Of a stretch of 64,000 nt of DNA, positions 46,994 to 57,936 are shown piece after piece. The position numbers were made by a program, and so were the translations under genes. Where the stretch lies: NCBI RefSeq assembly GCF_900176415.1, contig NZ_FWXO01000005.1, positions 124,001 through 188,000 on the forward strand. Direction: 5' to 3'. The DNA comes from Cellulophaga tyrosinoxydans. Its GTDB lineage: Bacteria; Bacteroidota; Bacteroidia; Flavobacteriales; Flavobacteriaceae. The first letter of the stretch is position 1, and each line of letters starts with the position of its first letter. The notes under the pieces were generated by a model. It was not told the DNA's origin. It did not search any database and worked only from the letters and a program-made list of their open reading frames with translations.

Positions 46994-49774
46994 ATGAAAT
47001 TAGAAAAAAAATTGTTTTTACTTTTTTGCCTATTGTTTTTGGTCTTAACCTCATGTAAAGTGGAGATGATCAAAGAGCCTGAGCAATTGGTCATTTCCGA
47101 AAGTTTTAAAAATCCTTTAGGTTTCTACCATAATAAACCAACATTTTCCTGGAAATTACCTGTTTCAGACAAAATTAAATTTCAGTCCGCTTACCAAGTA
47201 GTTGTTGCGTCTTCAAAAGATTTGTTGCCAAACAAAGCTGATTTGTGGAATTCTGAAAAGCAATTAAGTTCGCAATCTATATTTATCAAATATGAGGGTA
47301 AGGAATTACATTCACGCCAAAAAGTATACTGGCAAGTACGTTTTTGGAATCAAGATGGAATTAGTTCTGAGTGGAGCGAAATCAATCATTTTGAGTTAGG
47401 GTTATTAAATAATTCAGACTGGCAAGCCAAATGGGCAGGTCTAGATACCGCAAAGGATAGTATTAAAGGCGTTCGCAACTTTTTAATGCACAGACCTCAA
47501 TATTTACGAAAAAGTTTTGACTTACCAGCAGAGTTTGAATCGGCTCGATTATACATTACAGCCAAAGGTGTTTTTGATGTGCATTTAAACGGAAAAGATG
47601 TAAGTGATGATGTGCTGCCACCTGGTTGGACACCATATAATCATCGCATAGAAACTATGACTTATAATGTTACAGACTTACTGACATTAGGTAAAAATGC
47701 AATAGCGGTAGAATTAGCATCGGGTTGGCATTCAGGCAGAATCAGTAGAGGTAAAGCAGTTTATGAAAACTTTGCTTCACCAAAAATTTTATGTCAGTTA
47801 GAAGTGACTTTGAAAGACGGTACAAAAAAAATTATCGTTTCTGATGGAACATGGAAAGGAACCACAAACGGTCCCATACGATTGGCAGGTTTGTATGATG
47901 GCGAAGTTTATAATGCCAACTTAGAAATACCAAATTGGGCAGAAGCTAACTTTGATGACACCACATGGGAAACTACAGAAACAGAAGCTATAGCGGATAG
48001 CGTAAAACTAGAACCAAAACGCCACGAATCTGTTAAGCAAACAGCTGTATTAGAGGATGTTGAAATGGTGTCAACTACAGAATCTTCTGTAATATTCAAT
48101 ATGAAACAGAATATGTTGGGTGTTCCAAAAGTGAATGTACCCATGAAAAAAGGAGATACGCTTAGTATTCGTTTTTCTGAAATGTTATTATCAGATGGTA
48201 CATTTTATACCGAAAATTATCGTTCTGCTAAATCAACCGATTATTACATTGCTGCTAAAGATGGATATATAGAATGGTCTCCAAAATTCACGTTTCATGG
48301 GTTTCAATATGTAGAATTATCAGGATTTGATACTTCAGTAAAGCCAAATACGAGTTGGATTAAAGGCTTGGTGCAACATTCAGATATAAAAAAGAATGGT
48401 TCATTTACATCATCGCATGAAAAATTAAATCAATTACAAAGTAATATTACTTGGGGTTTACGTGATAACCTATTAGATGTGCCTACAGATTGCCCACAGC
48501 GTGATGAACGTTTAGGCTGGACAGGTGATGCTCAAGTAATCACACCAACAGCCATGTTTAATTATGACACACATGCTTTATGGACAGCTTGGTTGCAGAG
48601 TATGCGTGAAACACAATCTGAACATGATAATGGATTAGTACCTTTTATAATTCCAGATGTGTTACAAAATAACAACGCCAGTTCTGGTTGGGGAGATGCC
48701 TGTGTTATTATCCCTTGGGATATTTATAACATAACAGGAGACAAAACTGTTTTAGAAGAAAATTATGAAATGGGAAAAAAATGGATTGGTTACTACCAAA
48801 CTAATGCAAAAAATAATATTCCCAATATACATTCGTTTGCAGATTGGTTGCAGCCTTACCCAGAAAAAACAGGGAAAATTGGCAATAGAGGTGATACACC
48901 AAGATTGTTTGTTAATACAGCTTATTTTGCGCATTCAGCTCATTTAGTATCTAAAATAGCGGGTGTTTTAGGTAAAACAGAAGATGAAAAAAAATACAAA
49001 GAATTATATAAAGAAATAGCATTATCATTTGAAGATGAATTCTTTGATAAAAACGGGAAATTCAAAATCAAAAAGCAAACTCAAACCAGCTATTTGTTGG
49101 CAATATATTTTGATTTGTTAAAACCAGAAACCAAACTAAAAGCCCAAAAACACCTTCTAGAAGAAATAAAAAATGCAGATTATCATTTGGGAACAGGCTT
49201 TTTAGGCACACCATTATTGCCGAAAGTTTTGGATGATATGGGCGAAGTAGATTTAATGTATAAAATTCTATTTAAAGAAACTTACCCATCTTGGTTTTAT
49301 TCTATCAATCAGGGGGCGACCACCATGTGGGAGCGTTGGAATAGTTATAGTAAAGCCGAAGGCTATAACCCACAAAGCATGAATAGTTTAAATCATTATG
49401 CTTACGGTGCTATCGGCCAATGGATGTACGAGCGTATTGCAGGAATCGCTTCTTTAGAGCCAGGATATAAGAAAATTAGAATGGCACCAATACCTAATGT
49501 TGAGTATTTGAAATCGGCTTCCGCAATTGTAAAAACACCTTATGGAGAAGCATCATCATCTTGGAAAATTGAAGGTAATTCCTTTATTCTTGATATTGTG
49601 ATTCCTCCAAATACTTCCGCAGAAGTACAAATTCCTTATGGTGAAAAAGAAAATTTGCGCGTAAACGGAAATGATTTCACGGAAACTTCAAATTTAAAAT
49701 TAATCAGTTCTGATAAAAATCTAATCAAGGTTTTAGCAGAACCAGGAACATATAAATTTCAAACGAAACTTTAA
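46994..49774 (+). CDS. GH78 alpha-L-rhamnosidase, lipoprotein (first of second tandem pair)
   Basis: 926 residues; lipoprotein signal ending VLTSC. Full GH78 layout with N-terminal fibronectin-like domain (FKNPLGFYHNKPTFSWKLP), two beta domains, helical barrel and C-terminal beta-sandwich. The motif DCPQRDERLGWTGD starts at D499, giving E505 as likely acid, the spacing of Streptomyces SaRha78A (D630/E636). The likely base is E780 in TTMWERWNSY. This is a different GH78 subgroup from the genes at 2179 and 5465, where the motif is DCPHRERRGW. It heads an operon running past the window end. Confidence 0.94.
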   Translation: MKLEKKLFLLFCLLFLVLTSCKVEMIKEPEQLVISESFKNPLGFYHNKPTFSWKLPVSDKIKFQSAYQVVVASSKDLLPNKADLWNSEKQLSSQSIFIKYEGKELHSRQKVYWQVRFWNQDGISSEWSEINHFELGLLNNSDWQAKWAGLDTAKDSIKGVRNFLMHRPQYLRKSFDLPAEFESARLYITAKGVFDVHLNGKDVSDDVLPPGWTPYNHRIETMTYNVTDLLTLGKNAIAVELASGWHSGRISRGKAVYENFASPKILCQLEVTLKDGTKKIIVSDGTWKGTTNGPIRLAGLYDGEVYNANLEIPNWAEANFDDTTWETTETEAIADSVKLEPKRHESVKQTAVLEDVEMVSTTESSVIFNMKQNMLGVPKVNVPMKKGDTLSIRFSEMLLSDGTFYTENYRSAKSTDYYIAAKDGYIEWSPKFTFHGFQYVELSGFDTSVKPNTSWIKGLVQHSDIKKNGSFTSSHEKLNQLQSNITWGLRDNLLDVPTDCPQRDERLGWTGDAQVITPTAMFNYDTHALWTAWLQSMRETQSEHDNGLVPFIIPDVLQNNNASSGWGDACVIIPWDIYNITGDKTVLEENYEMGKKWIGYYQTNAKNNIPNIHSFADWLQPYPEKTGKIGNRGDTPRLFVNTAYFAHSAHLVSKIAGVLGKTEDEKKYKELYKEIALSFEDEFFDKNGKFKIKKQTQTSYLLAIYFDLLKPETKLKAQKHLLEEIKNADYHLGTGFLGTPLLPKVLDDMGEVDLMYKILFKETYPSWFYSINQGATTMWERWNSYSKAEGYNPQSMNSLNHYAYGAIGQWMYERIAGIASLEPGYKKIRMAPIPNVEYLKSASAIVKTPYGEASSSWKIEGNSFILDIVIPPNTSAEVQIPYGEKENLRVNGNDFTETSNLKLISSDKNLIKVLAEPGTYKFQTKL

Positions 49775-49780
49775 ATCAAA

Positions 49781-52561
49781 ATGACAAAACAATCAAATTT
49801 TGCAATTGCTTTTTATGCCTTATTAAGTCTGGTTATTCTTAATCTTACAAGCTGTAAAAATCAACAACCTTTTTTACAAAATGCTGAAAGCTTAACAATT
49901 TCTGAAGGCTTTAAAAATCCTCTTGGGTTTTACAATGCAGCACCAACCTTTTCATGGAATTTGCCCGTTGAAACAGATGTAAAAAGCCAATCAGCATATC
50001 AAATTGTGGTGGCTTCAAATCCCGATTTGCTTCCAAATAAAGCCGATTTGTGGGATTCTAAAAAACAAGTTTCAGAGCAATCAACGTTTATAGCATATGC
50101 GGGTAAAAACTTGAATTCTCGTCAAAAAGTATATTGGCAAGTAAAATATTGGAATCAAGAAAATGTGGAATCTAATTGGAGTGAAATTAATCATTTCGAA
50201 TTAGGATTGTTAAATAATAAGGACTGGAAAGCCCAATGGATTGGTATTGATACTGCTAAAGATAGTATAAGAGGTCGAGAAAAAGTACTCATTCATAAAC
50301 CTCAATATTTACGTAAAGTTTTTGATTTAACAAATGAGGTAGCTTCAGCAAGATTATATATTACAGCCAAAGGTGTTTTTGACGTTTCAATAAATGGAGA
50401 AAATGTTTCAGACGATGTAATGTCACCAGGTTTTACAACTTATGATAAACGCATTGAAACTTTGACTTATGATGTTACCGCTCTAGTTAAATCAGGGCAA
50501 AACGCCATAGGAGTGGAACTTGCTTCGGGTTGGCATTCAGGACGTTTACTTTGGGGGACAACACCATGGGATAACACCATATCTCCAAAATTTTTAGCAC
50601 AATTGGAAATAACAATGAAAGATGGTTCAAAAGAAACTATTGTTACTGATAATAGTTGGAAAGGAATGACTAATGGTCCGCTTCAGTTTGCAGAAATCTA
50701 TGATGGCGAAATTTATAATGAGAACTTGGAAATACCAAATTGGTCTACAAACAATTTTGATGATAAAGATTGGAGTCCAGTTGAGGTGGCAATTATTGAG
50801 GATAATGTTAAGTTAGAACCAAAACGCCACACCACGGTAAAAGGAAAGTTGGTGCTCACACCCCAAGAAATCACAGAGAAAGATGGTGGCATAATATTCG
50901 ATTTAAAGCAAAATATGGTTGGGGTGCCTTTGGTTAAGGTGCCAATGAAAAAAGGTGATACCTTAAAAATTAGATTTTCTGAGATGTTATCTCCGGACGG
51001 TACCTTTTACACCAAAAATTACAGAAGCGCACATTCTACAGACTATTTTATAGCTGCTCAAGATGGCGATATTGAATATATGCCTAAGTTTACATTTCAT
51101 GGATTCCGATTTGTAGAATTAAGCGGATTTGATACTTCAAAAGAACCTTCAAAAAGTTGGGTTAAGGGTATCGTTTTGTATTCTGACTTTGATGATAACG
51201 GTACTTTTACTTCTTCACATGATAAATTAAACAAATTGCAAAGTAATATTGTTTGGGGCTTGCGTGGTAATTTTTTAGATATACCTACTGATTGCCCTCA
51301 GCGAAATGAAAGATTAGGCTGGACCGGTGACGCACAAGTTTTTGGACCAACCTCTATGTTTAATGCCGATGTTTATAAATTTTGGGCAAGTTGGTTACAA
51401 AGCGTTCGAGAAGCACAACTACAAGATGGAGCGATTCCTTGGACGGTTCCAGATTCTCGAGGCAATAAAATTGCAAGTTCTGGTTGGGGCGATGTTTGTA
51501 CTGTTATCCCATGGAAGATTTATATGCGAACCGGCGACACAAGAATTTTAGAGGAGAATTTTGAAATGATGCAAAACTGGTTGGAGTATCATAAGTTAAA
51601 ATCGAAAAAATATATTTCAAACATGATGTCTTTTTCCGATTGGTTGCAGCCACATCCTGAAAATGGAGATACTAAAGGGGATACTTCTCTTAACTTAATT
51701 GGAACAGCATATTTTGCTTATTCAGCTAAGTTAACGGCCCAAGCAGCAAAGGTGTTAGGGAAAAAAGAAGAACAAGCAAAGTATCACACTTTATACAAAA
51801 CGATTGCTAAGGCATTTGAAAATGAGTTTTTTGATGAAAACGGAAAAATCAAAGGTGTAACTGAAACTCAAACGTCATACTTGTTGGCTTTAGCTTTCGA
51901 TTTGCTGCCAGAAAGCAAACAACAAATAGCAAAATCTAATTTATTGGAAAAAATTAAAGAAGCTGATAATCATTTAAGAACGGGGTTTTTAGGCACGCCA
52001 CTATTATCTCAAGTTCTAGACGAAATGGGTGAAATAGACTTAATGTATAAATTACTTTTTAACGAAACTTACCCTTCATGGTTTTACTCCATTAACCAAG
52101 GAGCAACCACTATTTGGGAACGTTGGAATAGTTACAGTAAAACGGAGGGTTTTAACCCTCAAAATATGAATAGCTTAAATCATTATGCCTATGGTGCTAT
52201 TGGGGAATGGATGTATGAACGTGTTGCAGGTATTGCTCCACTTGAGGCTGGTTATAAAAAAATAAGAATTTCGCCAATACCTAATGAAAAATTAACTTCA
52301 GCTTCAGCAATCCTGAATACTCCTTATGGAAAAGTGTCTTCTTCTTGGAAGTTAGAAAATAATACATTTCAATTAGAAACAACGATTCCGCCAAATACAA
52401 CAGCCACCATTATAATACCAGCAAATGTAAAGGAAGAATTACGATTAAATGGTGAGACTTTTAAGCAAGATTCAAATGTAAAGTTAATTAATGCAAAAAA
52501 TGGTTTTTATGAAATTATGGTGCCCTCAGGTACTTATAGTTTTCAATCATCAATAAAATAA
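49781..52561 (+). CDS. GH78 alpha-L-rhamnosidase, lipoprotein (second of second tandem pair)
   Basis: 926 residues, the same length as its upstream neighbour and colinear with it, so a tandem duplicate; the gap is 6 bp. Lipoprotein signal ending NLTSC. The motif DCPQRNERLGWTGD starts at D504 (likely acid E510), with a likely base at E780 in TTIWERWNSY. Many long stretches are shared (RLYITAKGVFDV, VPMKKGDTL, RIRFSEML-like, FKPTFHGF-like motifs), while the loop around residues 195-285 differs. Its stop codon overlaps the start of the next sulfatase in TAATG. Confidence 0.94.
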   Translation: MTKQSNFAIAFYALLSLVILNLTSCKNQQPFLQNAESLTISEGFKNPLGFYNAAPTFSWNLPVETDVKSQSAYQIVVASNPDLLPNKADLWDSKKQVSEQSTFIAYAGKNLNSRQKVYWQVKYWNQENVESNWSEINHFELGLLNNKDWKAQWIGIDTAKDSIRGREKVLIHKPQYLRKVFDLTNEVASARLYITAKGVFDVSINGENVSDDVMSPGFTTYDKRIETLTYDVTALVKSGQNAIGVELASGWHSGRLLWGTTPWDNTISPKFLAQLEITMKDGSKETIVTDNSWKGMTNGPLQFAEIYDGEIYNENLEIPNWSTNNFDDKDWSPVEVAIIEDNVKLEPKRHTTVKGKLVLTPQEITEKDGGIIFDLKQNMVGVPLVKVPMKKGDTLKIRFSEMLSPDGTFYTKNYRSAHSTDYFIAAQDGDIEYMPKFTFHGFRFVELSGFDTSKEPSKSWVKGIVLYSDFDDNGTFTSSHDKLNKLQSNIVWGLRGNFLDIPTDCPQRNERLGWTGDAQVFGPTSMFNADVYKFWASWLQSVREAQLQDGAIPWTVPDSRGNKIASSGWGDVCTVIPWKIYMRTGDTRILEENFEMMQNWLEYHKLKSKKYISNMMSFSDWLQPHPENGDTKGDTSLNLIGTAYFAYSAKLTAQAAKVLGKKEEQAKYHTLYKTIAKAFENEFFDENGKIKGVTETQTSYLLALAFDLLPESKQQIAKSNLLEKIKEADNHLRTGFLGTPLLSQVLDEMGEIDLMYKLLFNETYPSWFYSINQGATTIWERWNSYSKTEGFNPQNMNSLNHYAYGAIGEWMYERVAGIAPLEAGYKKIRISPIPNEKLTSASAILNTPYGKVSSSWKLENNTFQLETTIPPNTTATIIIPANVKEELRLNGETFKQDSNVKLINAKNGFYEIMVPSGTYSFQSSIK

Positions 52562-54060
52562 TGTATCCCATGAAAATAAAAACTATAATCATCTCAATAT
52601 CTTTTTTGCTTTTGATGCAACTAAGTTGCGGACAAATAGCAAAGAATGTAAAAACAAGCCATCCTAAAAAACCTAATATTGTTTACATATTGACGGATCA
52701 ATGGAGAGGTTCAGCTTTAGGCTACGCAGGAGATCCAAATGTGAAAACACCTAATCTAGATGCTCTCGCAAAAACTTCTGTAAATTTTACTAACGCCGTA
52801 TCGGTAACCCCTGTATGCACACCTCATAGAGCAGCTTTATTAACAGGCCGTTTTCCAACTACTACAGGCATGTTTTTAAACGATATTTACTTGCCAAGTG
52901 AAGAATTATGTATGGCTGAAATCTTTAAAGCAGAAGGTTATAGTACTGCCTATTGGGGTAAATGGCATTTAGACGGACATGGTAGAGAAAATAATGTAGC
53001 ACCAGAAAGGCGACAAGGTTTTGATTATTGGAAAGGTGCGGAATGCGATCATAATTATGAGAAAGAACATTATTATGCAAATAACGATTCTGAAAAAAAG
53101 TATTGGGAGGGCTATTCACCGTTTGCAATAGTAAAAGATGTTAATGAATATATAAGTACTCATGCAAAAGACTCAAACCCATTTTTAATGGTAGTTTCAT
53201 TAGCAACACCACATTATCCTCACAACAGTGCACCTCAAAAATATAAAGATGTGTATCCTATTGAAAATATTAAATTAGCGCCAAATGTATCAGCGCAATG
53301 GAAGGGCCAAGCTTTACAAGAATCACAAGGTTATTACGCGCATTGTACTGCAACCGATGAAGCGATTGGAACGCTATTGGATAAGATAAAAGCACTTAAT
53401 TTATCAGATAACACCATTATCGTCTTTTCTTCGGATCATGGAGAAATGATGGGCGGTCATGATGTGAAACCATTCACCAAACAGTTAGCTTGGGATGAAT
53501 CAATAAGAGTCCCTTTTTTAATTAGTTACCCTGGCATTGGTAAAAACAAAGGGACAACTATTAATGCTCCAATTACAACTCCTGATATATTACCATCTTT
53601 ATTAGGATTAGCAAATATTGAGATTCCTATTACGATAGAAGGGGAGAACCTTTCAGAATTAATAAAGAGTCCAGATCCGAATGCGGATCGTGCCGCATTG
53701 GTTATGAATGTACGTCCTTTTGCAAATAATTTTAATGATAAGGCATATAGAGCTATTAGAACAAAGCAATATACCTATGCCAGAACGCAACAGGGGGCTA
53801 GTATGCTATTTGATAATGTAAATGACCCTTATCAAATGAATAATTTATTAAATAAACCCGAATTTAAAAAACTTCAGAATCAATTAGATTCGCAATTAAA
53901 CAAGGAGCTAAAGAAAATTAATGACCCCTTTAAACCACAAGAATATTACATGAAAAAATGGAATTATTCTTTTGGTGAGCAGGGCAGAGCCATTGATTTT
54001 AAAAGTTGGGCTGAAGGGAAAGGTATAGTACAGTCACCAAAATTAATTCAACAAGAATAA
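52561..54060 (+). CDS. Formylglycine-dependent sulfatase (S1 family)
   Basis: 499 residues from the ATG that overlaps the GH78 stop; an ATG three codons later (52570) is equally good. Lipoprotein-like signal ending LLMQLSC. Motifs: LTDQWRGSALGYAG (metal site), signature CTPHRAALLTG with C86 as formylglycine precursor, GKWHLDGHGRE, FSSDHGEMMGGHDV. The TDQWR opening and CTPHR signature place it in a different S1 subgroup from the other four. The C-terminal tail past 460 is Lys-rich and ends in QGRAIDFKSWAEGKG. It should be periplasmic and act on a different sulfate ester. Confidence 0.91.
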   Translation: MYPMKIKTIIISISFLLLMQLSCGQIAKNVKTSHPKKPNIVYILTDQWRGSALGYAGDPNVKTPNLDALAKTSVNFTNAVSVTPVCTPHRAALLTGRFPTTTGMFLNDIYLPSEELCMAEIFKAEGYSTAYWGKWHLDGHGRENNVAPERRQGFDYWKGAECDHNYEKEHYYANNDSEKKYWEGYSPFAIVKDVNEYISTHAKDSNPFLMVVSLATPHYPHNSAPQKYKDVYPIENIKLAPNVSAQWKGQALQESQGYYAHCTATDEAIGTLLDKIKALNLSDNTIIVFSSDHGEMMGGHDVKPFTKQLAWDESIRVPFLISYPGIGKNKGTTINAPITTPDILPSLLGLANIEIPITIEGENLSELIKSPDPNADRAALVMNVRPFANNFNDKAYRAIRTKQYTYARTQQGASMLFDNVNDPYQMNNLLNKPEFKKLQNQLDSQLNKELKKINDPFKPQEYYMKKWNYSFGEQGRAIDFKSWAEGKGIVQSPKLIQQE

Positions 54061-54070
54061 TTATTATTAA

Positions 54071-55543
54071 ATGAAAAAATACATTCACATAATTTTCATC
54101 CTATTTGGTTTTTTATTAAGCAACGCTCAGAAACTAAAAACAAACAAAACAAAGAATCAACCCAATGTATTGGTGTTTTATGTAGATGATTTACGAGCAG
54201 AATTAGGTTGCTACGGTAGTAAAACAGCCATTACGCCCAACATCGATAAATTGGCTTCAGAAGGCGTTATGTTTAATAAGGCTTATGTTCAACAAGCAAT
54301 TTGTGCACCGTCAAGAATGAGTACCTTGACTGGTTTGCGCCCAGAAACACTTGGTATTTATAGCATATTTACACCGCTGCGTAAAGTGCATAAAGATGTG
54401 GTTACCATGCCACAACTTTTTAAAGAAAACGGATACAAAACGATAAGTTTAGGAAAGGTTTATCATCATTCATTTGATGATAAAGAAAGCTGGACTACCC
54501 AATTTGAAAAAGATGGCAATAGTTATTTAAAACCAGAGAACATAACATTGTTAGAAAAACTTAAAAAAGAAGGTAATAAAAATCTTAATGGGCCTGCTTT
54601 TGAAGATGCCGATGTGGAAGACGAAGCATACAAAGATGGTCGGGTTGCAAAAAATGCAATCGAAACCTTGCACAAAGTTAAAGATGATAAATTTTTAATG
54701 TTTGTAGGTTTAAGTAAACCGCATTTACCTTTTAGTGCACCAAAAAAGTATTGGGACTTGCACAATAAAAACGATTTTGAAGTGCCATCAAGAGGAAAGC
54801 CAAAAGACATGTATAAATTGGCATTAACCAATTGGGGCGAATTACGAGGCTATTATGGCATTCCTGCCGAGGGCGATTTAGATGATGATTTAACCAAAAC
54901 TTTAATTCAGGGTTATCACGCTTGCGTGAGTTACATCGATGCGCAGGTTGGTAAAGTGATGCAAACACTTGAAGCGTTAGACTTACGTAAAAGCACCATG
55001 GTTATTTTTATGAGTGACCACGGGTATAAAATTGGTGAATATGGAGCTTGGAATAAGCATTCTAATGTAGAAATTGATGTAAGAGTTCCGTTAATTATCA
55101 GCAGAGAAACCAAATATGAATCTAGATTGGCTGGAGTTACTTCTGATGCGCTTGTTGAAAATGTAGATATTTTTTCAACTTTGGTAGATGTATGCAACTT
55201 AAAAGGCCCAAAATCTGACGGTAAAAGTTTAATTCCAGTTTTAGATAATCCAAAAATAAAATGGGACGAGATCGCCACAAGTGTTTATCCTAGAGGAAAT
55301 AAAATCATGGGATGTACTTCAACGGATGGGGAATGGCGTTACACAGAATGGCGCGACGCAAAAACACACGAAGTTATTCAAGCAGAATTGTATGAACATA
55401 AAAATAGTCTGTTATCTTTTGTAAATCTGTCTGGAAATTTGAAATATGCATTAGTAGAAAAAAGAATGAAATCACTTTTAGAAACCCAATTCCCTAAAAA
55501 TGGCAAACCATTTTTACAAAATGATCAACCTAGAAAAAAATAA
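54071..55543 (+). CDS. Formylglycine-dependent sulfatase (S1, iduronate-2-sulfatase-like)
   Basis: 490 residues; Sec signal about 1-19 (LLSNAQ), no lipobox. Motifs: [25 protein letters not shown] with C78 as formylglycine precursor, [51 protein letters not shown]. This is the same broad type as the sulfatase at 10006 (KPHLPF, GEYGAW), typical of iduronate-2-sulfatase-like S1 members. Ulvan contains iduronic acid, but this sulfatase group also acts on rhamnose 2- or 3-sulfate, so the target is open. Its stop codon directly precedes the next start codon. Confidence 0.92.
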   Translation: MKKYIHIIFILFGFLLSNAQKLKTNKTKNQPNVLVFYVDDLRAELGCYGSKTAITPNIDKLASEGVMFNKAYVQQAICAPSRMSTLTGLRPETLGIYSIFTPLRKVHKDVVTMPQLFKENGYKTISLGKVYHHSFDDKESWTTQFEKDGNSYLKPENITLLEKLKKEGNKNLNGPAFEDADVEDEAYKDGRVAKNAIETLHKVKDDKFLMFVGLSKPHLPFSAPKKYWDLHNKNDFEVPSRGKPKDMYKLALTNWGELRGYYGIPAEGDLDDDLTKTLIQGYHACVSYIDAQVGKVMQTLEALDLRKSTMVIFMSDHGYKIGEYGAWNKHSNVEIDVRVPLIISRETKYESRLAGVTSDALVENVDIFSTLVDVCNLKGPKSDGKSLIPVLDNPKIKWDEIATSVYPRGNKIMGCTSTDGEWRYTEWRDAKTHEVIQAELYEHKNSLLSFVNLSGNLKYALVEKRMKSLLETQFPKNGKPFLQNDQPRKK

Positions 55544-57919
55544 ATGAAACATAATATAGTTCTAAAAACAGTATTGATTAAATTTTTAATAATAGCTCAA
55601 AGTTTTAATTGTTCTGCTCAGTCGGTAGATTGGGGTAACTCAAAATGGATTTGGAGTTCAGAACAAAGTTCAGAAAATAACTGGTCTGTATTTAGAAAAA
55701 ATATTCAATTAGAAAACGTCTCTTTCAATGAAGCTATTGCTGGCATTTCAGTTGATAGCAAATTTTGGCTTTGGATAAATGACGAAATGGTTGTTTTTGA
55801 AGGTGGAGTTTCTAGAGGACCAAGTCAAACAGGTAATTGGATAAGAAAGGATAGTATCACACCTGCAAATTCTTGGTACGAAACTATTGATATTAAACCG
55901 TATCTAAAAAAAGGAAAGAATACCATTGCGGTTTTAGTATGGTATTGGGGTAGAGAGACTTATAAAGGAACTCATATCGATAGTGGTAAAGCGGGCTTAT
56001 TATTTAATGCTAAAATAGGAAGTGAAACCATAGTTTCAGATGCTAGTTGGAAATCAAGTTCACACCCTGGTTATGCTACAGAAAACTGTGTCGCAAGTAA
56101 ATCACTTGTACAATTCAATGTAAAATATAGTGCCAATAATGATTTGAAGGATTGGACTCAAAGTGCTTGGTATCTGCAAAATTTTAACGACAGTAATTGG
56201 AGTCCTGCTACAGTTTTGGCAAATGCAGGAGATGCCCCATGGTATGGATTGGAAGAAAATTATGTGCCAAGATTAATTAACCATGAACTAAAAGATTACG
56301 TAAACAATAAGGAATTAAACTTACCATATGTAAGTAAAGGCGAAACAATTATTTGCAATTTACCTTTTAATATGCAAATTACACCTTATCTAGAAATAGA
56401 GTCTACAGAAGGACAAGTCATTGAAATCACTACAGACAACCGATTAAATAAAATAAATGCTGAATATACAACCAAAGAAGGTGAACAACAATTTGAAAGT
56501 TTTTCATGGATGAATGGGCATCAAGTAAAGTACACAATACCAGAAGGCGTTATTGTAAAAGCATTAAAATACCGTTGGATGAGTGTAGGACAAATGGCAG
56601 GAAATTTTGAGGCTAGTGATCCTTTTTACCAACGCATTTGGGATATGGGCAAAAACACCTTATTTGTATGTGCAAGAGACAATTTTATGGATTGTCCAGA
56701 CAGAGAACGCGCCCATTGGATAGGTGATATTGCAGACCAGGCAGGCTATCTTTTTTATACTATGGATCAAACAGGACACCAACTATTAAAAAAATCAATT
56801 TTCACTACTATTAATTTTAGTGAAGAAGGTGTTCTTGGAGCATTAGGTCCACTAAGAAACAGAGAATTGGTAGGGCAAAGTCTCCAATTTATCTCTCAAA
56901 CCTTAGGTTTATATTACATTAATACAGGAGATAAGGAAACTATTGCAAAGGCATACCCTTATGTAAAAACATACCTCTCTTTATTTGAAATGGGAGCCAA
57001 TGGTTTACCAAAATACCGAAACAAACAAAGCCCAGATGCCTGGGATTGGGTCGATTGGGGCGTGAAAGAAACAGTTGACACAGAGCCAATTCAGGCTGCA
57101 TTTTATTATATGGCACTTGTAAAGGCTAAAGAAATTGCTATGTTGTTGGGAAAATTAGAAGATATTGATTGGTATAACTATCGTATAAATTCCATTAAAG
57201 CAAATTATGATAAAGTATTTTGGATAGGTGGTTTTTATAGTTCTGATGCATCAAAATTAAAGGACGATAGGGCCAATGGTATAGCTATTTTATCAGGTCT
57301 TGCAGATCCTAAAAATTACAATAAAATTATAGAGAATGTTTTAATTCCAAATCGTTTTAGCAGCCCTCATTTTGAATGGATGGTTGAAGAGGCCATGTGT
57401 GTGGCAGGGAATTACGAAGCGGCACTTGATAGAATGAAAGTTCAATACCAACCTCAAATGGAGAATAAAAGTTTAACCACTTTGTTTGAAATGTTTCCAA
57501 AAGGAGGTAGCTATAACCACGCTTGGAATGCCCCCAATACAATCTTATCCAAACACATTGCAGGAATTCAACCTTTAGAACCGAGATGGGATACATTTGA
57601 GGTAATGCCAAACTTAGTGCATCTAACTTTTTTAAACGAAATTGTACCTACTGTAAAAGGGGACATTAAGGTAGAAATGAAAAAAGATGATAAAACCTTT
57701 AGTTTGAATTTGAATGCCCCTAAGGACACAAAAGCCATTCTTGGAATTCCAAAAAACGATAAAAAGATAAACGGAATTTCTCTGAACGGCACCATAATTT
57801 GGCAAAAAGGAAAAGCTAAAAAGAACAAAGAAGTTATAGGAATTCAAGAAGACGACAAATATGTGAAAGTTGAAGTAACATCAGGGAAACATCAATTAAA
57901 AGCTAGCTATGAAAATTAA
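55544..57919 (+). CDS. GH78-family alpha-L-rhamnosidase-like enzyme (short, divergent)
   Basis: 791 residues; Sec signal about 1-25 (NCSAQS). It lacks the long N-terminal fibronectin domain of the other five GH78 proteins and begins at once with a galactose-binding-like beta domain (WGNSKWIWSSEQ). The helical barrel has DCPDRERAHWIGD starting at D383, with E388 as likely acid and D395 at the expected place. The likely base is E649 in TLFEMFPKGG, where the usual W-E-R is replaced by F-E-M. It probably cleaves alpha-rhamnose in a different setting, or another deoxy sugar. No gap separates it from the preceding sulfatase. Confidence 0.82.
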   Translation: MKHNIVLKTVLIKFLIIAQSFNCSAQSVDWGNSKWIWSSEQSSENNWSVFRKNIQLENVSFNEAIAGISVDSKFWLWINDEMVVFEGGVSRGPSQTGNWIRKDSITPANSWYETIDIKPYLKKGKNTIAVLVWYWGRETYKGTHIDSGKAGLLFNAKIGSETIVSDASWKSSSHPGYATENCVASKSLVQFNVKYSANNDLKDWTQSAWYLQNFNDSNWSPATVLANAGDAPWYGLEENYVPRLINHELKDYVNNKELNLPYVSKGETIICNLPFNMQITPYLEIESTEGQVIEITTDNRLNKINAEYTTKEGEQQFESFSWMNGHQVKYTIPEGVIVKALKYRWMSVGQMAGNFEASDPFYQRIWDMGKNTLFVCARDNFMDCPDRERAHWIGDIADQAGYLFYTMDQTGHQLLKKSIFTTINFSEEGVLGALGPLRNRELVGQSLQFISQTLGLYYINTGDKETIAKAYPYVKTYLSLFEMGANGLPKYRNKQSPDAWDWVDWGVKETVDTEPIQAAFYYMALVKAKEIAMLLGKLEDIDWYNYRINSIKANYDKVFWIGGFYSSDASKLKDDRANGIAILSGLADPKNYNKIIENVLIPNRFSSPHFEWMVEEAMCVAGNYEAALDRMKVQYQPQMENKSLTTLFEMFPKGGSYNHAWNAPNTILSKHIAGIQPLEPRWDTFEVMPNLVHLTFLNEIVPTVKGDIKVEMKKDDKTFSLNLNAPKDTKAILGIPKNDKKINGISLNGTIIWQKGKAKKNKEVIGIQEDDKYVKVEVTSGKHQLKASYEN

Positions 57920-57936
57920 AATTTAAGTCTTAGAAC

